Below are positions 1 to 5,451 of a stretch of 7,943 bases of DNA, one piece after another. The DNA lies in assembly GCA_002331575.1 (NCBI GenBank), contig DCZG01000122.1, positions 1-7,943 of the forward strand, given 5' to 3'. The notes under the pieces are model-generated. The model ran no database searches. It was not told the DNA's origin and saw nothing but the letters and a program-made list of their open reading frames with translations. The translations under genes and the position numbers were made by a program. Positions within the stretch are counted from its first letter, which is position 1; each line of letters opens with the position of its first letter. Source of the DNA: Atopobium sp. UBA2090 (GTDB lineage Bacteria > Actinomycetota > Coriobacteriia > Coriobacteriales > Atopobiaceae).

Positions 1-1247
1 ACGCCAAAGCGATGCTGCTCGTCGATCACGACGAGCGAGAGCGAGCGGAACTCGATGTCGTCGGAGAGGATGGCCGTGGTGCCGAAGACGACCGCGACCT
101 CGCCGCGCGAGACGGCGTCCGCCGAGACGGCGCGCTCGTCAGAGGGGGTGGAGCCCGTGACGAGGACCCAGCTGATGCCCGCTCCGTCCATGAGCGGACC
201 GAGCTTCTCGGCATACTGGCGGGCGAGCACCGAGGTGGGCGCCATGACGGCGGCCTGGGTACCCGTGTCGGCGACGGCAGCGAGTCCCAGCGCCGCGACG
301 GCGGTCTTTCCCGTGCCGACGTCACCCAGGAGGAGACGGTTCATGACGTGCGGCGACGCCATGTCCGCAAGCATCTGGTCGGCGGCCGCGCGCTGCTCGT
401 CAGTGAGCGAGAACGGCAGCGAGGAGAGGAGCGAGCCCATATGCGGACCATCGACGACGTGGCGCGTGGGTTCGATGCCGTCGAGTTCGATGCCCCTGCG
501 GGAGACGAGGGCAAGCTGGAGGCAGAGGAGCTCGTCATAGGCGAGGCGACGCCGCGCGGCCTCCGCGGAAGCGACGGTCGCAGGAAAGTGCACCTCGCGC
601 AGGGCTCGTCCGAGGGTCATGAGGCCGTGCGAGGCGACGAGACGGGCGGGCAGCCAGTCCGCGACGTCGCCGACGTCGGCGAGAGCAGCGGACATGATGC
701 GGCGCATCCATGAGACGGAGATGCCCTCCGAGACGGGATGGACGGGCAGCACGCGCGCATAGTCGCCCGCTCCGCCCGCCTGGTCGACGACCTCGAGGAA
801 CGGGGCGCGCATCTGCTTGAAGCCGAAGTCGAAGGTGACCTTGCCGGAGAGCGCGACGCGGTCTCCCCTCTTCACCTGGTCGGCGATCCAAGGCTGGCGA
901 AAGAAGGTGGCAACGAGCACGCCCGTGTCGTCGAGCACGTGAAGCTCGACGATCTGCATGCGCGGCCGAGGACGCTTGAGCACGACCTTGTCTACGACCG
1001 CGACGATGGTGGCGTCGACGCCGACGTCGGCGTGGCTGATGGGAACAACCGTGGAGAAGTCGAGGTAGCGATGGGGCACGTGGAGCAGGAGATCGCGCAC
1101 GCGGGTGATGCCCAGACGCGAGAGCGCCTCTCCCCTCGCCGAGCCGGTGCGACCCGAGAGGTAGCGAAGTCGCGATACGTCATCGGAGAGGCTGCAGGTT
1201 CTCTGCAGCCTCTCCGAGGCGGTTCCTATGGTGGGAGTCACAGCCAT
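1..1247 (-). CDS. recG: ATP-dependent DNA helicase RecG, N-terminal 415 residues (3' end beyond the window)
   Basis: RecG remodels stalled replication forks and branched DNA such as Holliday junctions in the cytoplasm. The frame is open from the start codon to the window edge. Seen in order: an N-terminal segment (1-45); a wedge/OB-fold domain from about 46 to 165, opening with DLLLHVPHRYLDFS (52-65); a linker with REVHFP (217-222) and RRRLAYDELLCLQLAL (232-247); then helicase domain 1 with LTDEQ (281-285), Walker A GDVGTGKT (308-315), a MAPTSVLARQ motif, GTTAIL, and the RecG-type motif II DEQHRFG (409-415). The second helicase domain and C-terminus lie outside; family members are usually about 680-720 residues. 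ATG at 1247 is chosen because AGGTG (1261-1257) sits 9 nt upstream; an in-frame GTG at 1259 is an alternative. It starts 16 nt after the fakA stop codon, so it is probably cotranscribed. Codons 11-22 form a perfect hairpin (separate entry). Confidence 0.96.
   Translation of the reverse strand, partial: MAVTPTIGTASERLQRTCSLSDDVSRLRYLSGRTGSARGEALSRLGITRVRDLLLHVPHRYLDFSTVVPISHADVGVDATIVAVVDKVVLKRPRPRMQIVELHVLDDTGVLVATFFRQPWIADQVKRGDRVALSGKVTFDFGFKQMRAPFLEVVDQAGGAGDYARVLPVHPVSEGISVSWMRRIMSAALADVGDVADWLPARLVASHGLMTLGRALREVHFPATVASAEAARRRLAYDELLCLQLALVSRRGIELDGIEPTRHVVDGPHMGSLLSSLPFSLTDEQRAAADQMLADMASPHVMNRLLLGDVGTGKTAVAALGLAAVADTGTQAAVMAPTSVLARQYAEKLGPLMDGAGISWVLVTGSTPSDERAVSADAVSRGEVAVVFGTTAILSDDIEFRSLSLVVIDEQHRFG
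1183..1217 (-). repeat. Perfect 15-bp stem-loop inside the start of recG
   Basis: Bases 1183-1197 and 1203-1217 are exact reverse complements (15 bp, each arm containing CTGCAG) around a 5-nt loop. In recG mRNA the stem begins 30 nt after the A of the start codon and spans codons 11-22, upstream of the conserved part of the protein. There is no T-run after it on either strand, so it does not look like a standard intrinsic terminator. Possible roles are slowing early translation, mRNA protection or a dyad binding site; none can be chosen from sequence alone. Confidence 0.85.
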
Positions 1248-1263
1248 CCGGCCGGGCACCTGC

Positions 1264-2934
1264 CTACTCGAGCGAGAAGATGACCGGGTAGAGGGGCTGC
1301 TCGCCACGGTGGGAGTCAATCTCGAGGTCAGGCTGAGCCTCCTCGATGGCGGCGACGAGATGCTCGAAGGACTCGTCGTCCATGTCGGAGCCGGCGAGGA
1401 TGGTGAGCGTGTCGCCCTCCTCGTCCTCGATCATCTTGTCGATGAGGTCGACCGTGACCTTCTCGACGTCGGAGCCCACGACGACGATGGCGCCGCCCTC
1501 GATGCCCATGACGTCACCCGCGTGGATGGGGGTGCCGTCGGCAGCTGCGGAGTCGCGGACGGCGGTCGTGACCTCGCCGTCGCGGATGTCCGCGAGGGCG
1601 TCGGTCATGGCCTCGACGTTGTCCTCGAGGGAGCCCTCGGGGTCGACGGAGAACATGGCGGAGAAGGCCTGGAGGACCGACTTGGTGGGTACGACCGCGA
1701 CCTTCGAGGTCTCGCAGGCGGAGGCGGCAGCCTCGGCCGCCATACGGATGTTGCCGTTGTCCGGCATGACTATCACGTTGTCGGCGTTGCAGCTCTCGAC
1801 TGCGGAGAGGATGTCGGCCGTGGACGGGTTCATGGTCTGCCCGCCCGAGACGACGATATCGACGCCGAGGGACTTCAGGATGGACTCCTCGCCGGAGCCT
1901 GCCGCCACGGCGACGAAGCCGAGGGACTTGCGAGCCGCAGACGCCGGCGAGGCCGCAGCCTGGTCAGCGGCGATCTTTGCCGTGCGGTCCTTGGCCTCGA
2001 GGTCCATGTTGTGAATGAAGACCTCGAAGATCTGGCCGTAGCCGAGCATGTACTCGAGGACGCGGTTGGGCTCGTTGGAATGGACGTGGACCTTGAAGTC
2101 GGGATACGAGCCCACGACGAGCTCGCAGTCGCCGAGCGTCGCGAGGTACGTGAGGGCGTCGTCGGGATCGAAGGGCTTGTCCGCATGGAAGAGGAACTCG
2201 TTGCAGTAGCGATACTTCGAGCCCTCCCAGTCGTCGTTGAGCTCGATGGCGACCTTGGAGGCGGCTGCCGCCTTCGCGTCGGTGGCGTCGACCGTGGTCT
2301 TGAACTCCGTGAGCTCGCCCTTGCCCTCGACGGCGTTGACGAAGCCCTCGAGGAAGGTGGCGAACCCGTACGCGCCGGAGTCGACGACGCCGTTCTCCTT
2401 GAGCACGGGGAGAAGCTCGGGCGTGCGCGCGACCGACTCATAGGCCTCGACCACGAGCGCGTCGAGCACCTCGGTGGTACTCATCCTCGAGCGCTCGAGC
2501 TGATCGGCCTTTGACGAGACGTCCTTGAGAACCGTGAGGATGGTACCCTCGACGGGCTTGCGGACGGCCTTGAAGGCGACCTTCACGCCGCGGCGGAAGG
2601 CGTGGGCGATGTCAGCGGGAGTGGCGCTCTCCTGGTCCTTCGCGTCGCAGAGACCCTCGGCGATGCCGCGCAGGATCTGGCTCGTGATGACGCCCGAGTT
2701 GCCGCGGGCACCCATGAGCGAACCGTGCGTGATCGCCTTGGCGATGTCCCGCATCGAGGCGCCGGCGGGCAGCATCTCGACCTCGGAGACCACGGTGCCG
2801 AGCGTGAGCGACATGTTCGTGCCCGTGTCACCGTCGGGAACGGGGAAGACGTTGAGCTTGTTGATTTCCTCCGCCTTGTCCGCTACGACCTTTGCCGCCG
2901 CGGGAAAGCAGGTGCGCATGACAGTCGAAATCAT
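1264..2934 (-). CDS. fakA: FakA/YloV-type fatty acid kinase, DhaL (Dak2) domain protein
   Basis: The family is the kinase subunit that phosphorylates fatty acids carried by a FakB (DegV-type) protein, giving acyl phosphate for phospholipid synthesis. The 556 residues match the family's usual length of about 550. The N-terminal DhaL nucleotide-binding domain (about 1-200) shows FPVPDGDTGTN (30-40), whose Asp residues bind metal, and GARGNSGV (75-82). The middle domain has YRYCNEFLF with Cys244 and KVHVHSNEP with His283 and His285, the conserved Cys/His/His set of FakA. The C-terminal domain (about 330-556) contains SGGQTMNPST and ends in the family-like YPVIFSLE. ATG at 2934 is preceded by AGAGG about 10 nt upstream; the next Met (residue 6) has no ribosome site. 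It follows the Asp23-like gene by 39 nt and precedes recG by 16 nt. No FakB gene is in the window, so it must be elsewhere. The exact substrate is inferred from the family. Confidence 0.92.
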   Translation of the reverse strand: MISTVMRTCFPAAAKVVADKAEEINKLNVFPVPDGDTGTNMSLTLGTVVSEVEMLPAGASMRDIAKAITHGSLMGARGNSGVITSQILRGIAEGLCDAKDQESATPADIAHAFRRGVKVAFKAVRKPVEGTILTVLKDVSSKADQLERSRMSTTEVLDALVVEAYESVARTPELLPVLKENGVVDSGAYGFATFLEGFVNAVEGKGELTEFKTTVDATDAKAAAASKVAIELNDDWEGSKYRYCNEFLFHADKPFDPDDALTYLATLGDCELVVGSYPDFKVHVHSNEPNRVLEYMLGYGQIFEVFIHNMDLEAKDRTAKIAADQAAASPASAARKSLGFVAVAAGSGEESILKSLGVDIVVSGGQTMNPSTADILSAVESCNADNVIVMPDNGNIRMAAEAAASACETSKVAVVPTKSVLQAFSAMFSVDPEGSLEDNVEAMTDALADIRDGEVTTAVRDSAAADGTPIHAGDVMGIEGGAIVVVGSDVEKVTVDLIDKMIEDEEGDTLTILAGSDMDDESFEHLVAAIEEAQPDLEIDSHRGEQPLYPVIFSLE

Positions 2935-2973
2935 ATTCGGTGAACCTCTTGTTCCTGGGAGAAGCGGATTGGC

Positions 2974-3321
2974 CTAGTGCGCAGTGCGCATGCCCTCGAT
3001 GTGCACGCGCACCTCCACGTTTTCCAGCTCGGCGATCTGCTTGAGCAGGAACTTCACTGAGCTTGTGAGGTTGCCCACGACGGATGACATGTTGACGCCC
3101 TGCTCGACGATCACATGGATGTCCACCGTGACCGTTCCACCGATGGCGGCCACGTCGATGCCCTTGCGGAGTCGGTACGTTGGCAGCAGGTGCACCACGC
3201 TACCCTGCTCGTCTATCTCAGCCATGCCGACGACGCCGTAGCACTCGAGGGCGGCGTAGCCCACGAGGTCGGCAATGCAGTCGTTCGACACCCTGAGCGT
3301 TCCCGGGACGGTACCAGACAT
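2974..3321 (-). CDS. Asp23/Gls24 family envelope stress response protein (YloU-like)
   Basis: A 115-residue protein of the Asp23/Gls24 family (DUF322), of the short YloU kind found beside YloV/FakA. It shows the family pattern: an N-terminal strand with LRVSNDCIADLVGYAAL (9-25), the GVVGMAEI turn (29-36), a central strand VTVDIHVIVEQGVNM (64-78), and an amphipathic helix then strand, VEVRVHIEGM (102-111). No signal peptide or membrane segment is visible, so it should be cytoplasmic or peripherally membrane-attached. The family is linked to cell-envelope stress in Gram-positive bacteria, but the biochemical role of YloU is not established. ATG at 3321 has a strong AGGAG (3331-3327) 5 nt upstream. 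It is the first gene of the operon with fakA (39 nt gap) and recG, downstream of a good promoter at 3370-3397. Confidence 0.9.
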   Translation of the reverse strand: MSGTVPGTLRVSNDCIADLVGYAALECYGVVGMAEIDEQGSVVHLLPTYRLRKGIDVAAIGGTVTVDIHVIVEQGVNMSSVVGNLTSSVKFLLKQIAELENVEVRVHIEGMRTAH

Positions 3322-3326
3322 GGAGT

Positions 3327-3331
3327 CTCCT
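3327..3331 (-). promoter_or_regulatory. Ribosome binding site of the Asp23-like gene
   Basis: AGGAG (within GAGAGGAG) is 5 nt before the ATG at 3321. It is the strongest Shine-Dalgarno match in the window and fixes this start. Confidence 0.75.
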
Positions 3332-3369
3332 CTCGCATGATCTCTAGGAGAATGACAATGGTTCAGGCA

Positions 3370-3397
3370 AGTATACCCCAGTGCGCCGACGTCACCA
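3370..3397 (-). promoter_or_regulatory. Probable promoter of the asp23-like/fakA/recG operon
   Basis: On the minus strand a near-consensus -10 box TATACT lies at 3375-3370. A weak -35-like TGGTGA is at 3397-3392 with a 16-nt spacer (or ATGGTG at 17 nt). The predicted start near 3363 gives a leader of roughly 42 nt ending in the AGGAG ribosome site. The -10 is convincing; the -35 is poor. Confidence 0.55.
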
Positions 3398-3438
3398 TGT
3401 CTTGAAACAATCGTCGGTGGCGTATCGGGCGAGACGGG

Positions 3439-3590
3439 CGCGTCGGCGCGGTACCGATAAGCCAGAAGGATCCTTTGCCGCTTTTGGTATGACCCTCAGG
3501 CTCTCTACCTGGGGGTGCCCATAACGCCTTTTTGTCTTGGCGACGTTTCCCCAGTTGGCGGGGTGCCGATAAGGGTTTTCTGTCCCAGCG
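3439..3590. repeat. Three diverged intergenic repeats, each directly after an inverted repeat
   Basis: On the plus strand three related cores occur: GGTACCGATAAG (3450-3461), GGTGCCCATAAC (3514-3525) and GGTGCCGATAAG (3562-3573). The last two align further, through a T-rich stretch and TGTC to GCGRCGT, with a 48-bp period. Each core abuts an inverted repeat: CGCG-TCGG-CGCG (3439-3450); a 9-bp stem with one G-T pair and a 7-nt loop (3492-3516); and CCCC-N7-GGGG (3549-3563). The stretch lies between the exporter operon and the asp23 promoter. It is not a CRISPR array: the units are short and diverged and the spacing is uneven (64 and 48 bp). The function is unknown; a dispersed intergenic element or protein-binding sites are possible. 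Confidence 0.6.
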
Positions 3591-3615
3591 GCGTCTGCCT
3601 CGTGGAGGCGGCGCC
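3590..3615 (-). terminator. Hairpin directly after the exporter operon, possible terminator
   Basis: GCCTC-GTG-GAGGC (3597-3609) is enclosed by GGCG (3590-3593) paired with CGCC (3612-3615), with a small internal loop. It begins immediately after the TAG stop at 3618-3616 of the second exporter gene. No T-run follows on the minus strand, so it is not a classic intrinsic terminator, but its position fits transcript end formation or 3'-end protection. Confidence 0.35.
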
Positions 3616-5451
3616 CTAGGCGTGCTGGAACTGAGACTCGTAGAGACGCGCGTAGGCGCCGCCCCTGGCTAGGAGCTCCTCATGAGTACCCCGCTCGACC
3701 ACGTCCCCGTCCTCGAGGACGAGGATGACGTCGGCATCGCGGATGGTCGAGAGGCGGTGGGCGATGACGAAGCTCGTCCGACCGCGCATGAGCTCGTCCA
3801 TGGCGCGCTGGATGAGCTCCTCGGTGCGGGTGTCGACGCTCGACGTGGCTTCGTCGAGGATGAGGATGGGCTTGTCGGCGAGGACGGCGCGCGCGATCGT
3901 GAGCAGCTGGCGCTGTCCCTGGCTCACGTTGGAGGCCTCCTCGTTGATCTCGAAGTCGTACCCGCCCGCGAGCGTGCGCACGAAGTGGTCGCAGTGCGCG
4001 GTACGGCTGGCCTCCTCGACCTCGGCGTCCGTGGCGTCAAGCCTGCCGTAGCGGATGTTCTCTCGGACGGTTCCCTGAAAGAGCCAGGTGTCCTGGAGCA
4101 CCATGGCGAAGTTGCCCCGCAGGTCGCTCCGGGCGAGGTCGCGGATGTCGTGACCGCCGACGCTGATCGAACCTCCGTCGACGTCGTAGAAGCGCATGAG
4201 GAGCTTGACGAGAGTCGTCTTCCCTGCTCCCGTGGGGCCGACGATTGCCACCGTCTGGCCCGACTCGACGTCGAGCGAGAAGTCGTGAATGACGGTCTTG
4301 TCGGGCAGGTAGCCAAAGCGGACGTGATCGAAGGAGACGGAGCCCTCGTCGTCCTCGAGGGACTCGCCCTCGACGTGGGTGTCGGACTCCTCGGGAGCGT
4401 CGAGGAACTCGAATACGCGCTCGGCGGCAGCGATCATCTGTTGAATCATGTTCGAGACGTTGGCAAGCTGCGTGATGGGCTGCGTGAAGTTGCGCACGTA
4501 CTGGATGAAGGCCTGGATGTCACCGACTGCGACGCTCCCCTGCACGGCGAGGGCCGCACCGACGACGACCACGCCCACGTATCCGAGGTTGCCCACGAAC
4601 GACATGGCAGGTTGCATGAGCCCCGAGAGGAACTGGCTCTTCCACGCGCTCTCGAAGAGCGCCTCGTTCCTCTCGTCGAACTCGTCGACCGAGTCGAAGG
4701 CGCGGTCGAAGACCTGGATGACCTCCTGGCCAGCGAAGTCCTCCTCGACGATGCCGTTGACCTCGCCGAGCGTGGACTGCTGCGCCTTGAACCACCGCTG
4801 TGACCGCGAGACCACCAGGCCGACGACGCCGAGCGAGACGGGCAGGGTGAGCAGCGTGATGCCCGTGAGCGGCAGGGAGATCGTGACCATCATCACGAGG
4901 ACGCCCACGAGCTGCGCCACCGAGGTGATGAACTGCGTCACGCTCTGGTTGAGCGCCTGTCCGAGCGTGTCGACGTCGTTGGTGATGCGAGAGAGCACGT
5001 CTCCCTTGGAATGTCCCTCGCCGCCGAAGTAGGAGAGCTCGATGCGGCAGATCTTCTCGGCGACCTGCGCCCTCATGCCATAGGTGACGCGCTGGGTGAC
5101 GCTCGCCATGATCCAGCCCTGCAGGAAGCCCATCCCGGACGAGGCCAGGTAGATGGCGAGAAGGGAGAGCAGGATCGTCCCGATCCTGTCGAAGTCAATC
5201 GCACCTGTCCCCTGCACCTGGGCAGTGACGCCCGAATAGAGCTCCGTCGTGGCCTGGCCGAGAATCTTCGGCCCGATCACGTTGAAGACCGTGGATGCGA
5301 CGGCGCAGGCGACGGCCACGATCATGGCCAGCCGATAGTGGCCGAGGTAGACGAAGAGCCTTCCCACGGTGCCGCGGAAGTCCCTCGCCTTGTCGACCGG
5401 ACGGGCGAAGCGAGGGCCACCGCCGTGCCTTCCACCTGGCTGCGGCATCAC
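3616..5451 (-). CDS. ABC exporter half-transporter, second subunit of heterodimer (consensus ATP site)
   Basis: A 611-residue type IV (MdlB/LmrD-like) half-transporter: six membrane helices then a nucleotide-binding domain. Helices are roughly at 38-62, 88-112, 165-190, 193-215, 283-304 and 310-335. The nucleotide-binding domain has Walker A GPTGAGKTT (405-413), Q-loop VLQD (Gln453), signature VSQGQ (509-513), Walker B ILILDEATS with catalytic Glu534, and switch His565 in AHRLSTI. All ATPase residues are present, but the third signature Gly is Gln, as in many heterodimeric partners. A Gly/Pro/Arg-rich tail (1-20) precedes the first helix and no signal peptide is needed. The GTG start at 5451 overlaps the previous gene by 4 nt; ATG at 5448 is equally possible, and an AAGGGGG ribosome site lies 6 or 9 nt upstream. 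The substrate is not predictable; drug, lipid or peptide export are all known for such pairs. Confidence 0.95.
   Translation of the reverse strand: MMPQPGGRHGGGPRFARPVDKARDFRGTVGRLFVYLGHYRLAMIVAVACAVASTVFNVIGPKILGQATTELYSGVTAQVQGTGAIDFDRIGTILLSLLAIYLASSGMGFLQGWIMASVTQRVTYGMRAQVAEKICRIELSYFGGEGHSKGDVLSRITNDVDTLGQALNQSVTQFITSVAQLVGVLVMMVTISLPLTGITLLTLPVSLGVVGLVVSRSQRWFKAQQSTLGEVNGIVEEDFAGQEVIQVFDRAFDSVDEFDERNEALFESAWKSQFLSGLMQPAMSFVGNLGYVGVVVVGAALAVQGSVAVGDIQAFIQYVRNFTQPITQLANVSNMIQQMIAAAERVFEFLDAPEESDTHVEGESLEDDEGSVSFDHVRFGYLPDKTVIHDFSLDVESGQTVAIVGPTGAGKTTLVKLLMRFYDVDGGSISVGGHDIRDLARSDLRGNFAMVLQDTWLFQGTVRENIRYGRLDATDAEVEEASRTAHCDHFVRTLAGGYDFEINEEASNVSQGQRQLLTIARAVLADKPILILDEATSSVDTRTEELIQRAMDELMRGRTSFVIAHRLSTIRDADVILVLEDGDVVERGTHEELLARGGAYARLYESQFQHA

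Noticed and set aside
2486..2499. 14-bp perfect palindrome CTCGAGCGCTCGAG in fakA
   Set aside because: Readily produced by the favoured CTC, GAG and CGC codons; no loop and no positional reason to be functional.
1228..2514. A 428-codon open frame on the plus strand, antisense to fakA
   Set aside because: Low-complexity Val/Gly/Asp/Glu-rich translation without recognisable motifs; the opposite strand encodes a clear FakA protein.
3492..3533. Plus-strand terminator (9-bp hairpin then a T-run)
   Set aside because: The T-run starts about 12 nt after the stem, too far for a classic intrinsic terminator, and no plus-strand gene leads into it.
3450..3590. Possible CRISPR array from the repeated core
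   Set aside because: Only three short diverged copies, uneven spacing and no cas genes.
4624..4675. Nested inverted repeats (10-bp arms CGAGAGGAAC and GTTCCTCTCG plus a 7-bp inner stem) inside the second exporter gene
   Set aside because: Lies mid-gene in GAG/CTC-rich codons of a conserved cytoplasmic loop, where such pairings are common in this composition; weaker case than the recG hairpin.
3682..4803. A 373-codon open frame on the plus strand, antisense to the second exporter gene
   Set aside because: Same cause: frame kept open by high GC at third codon positions of the real gene.
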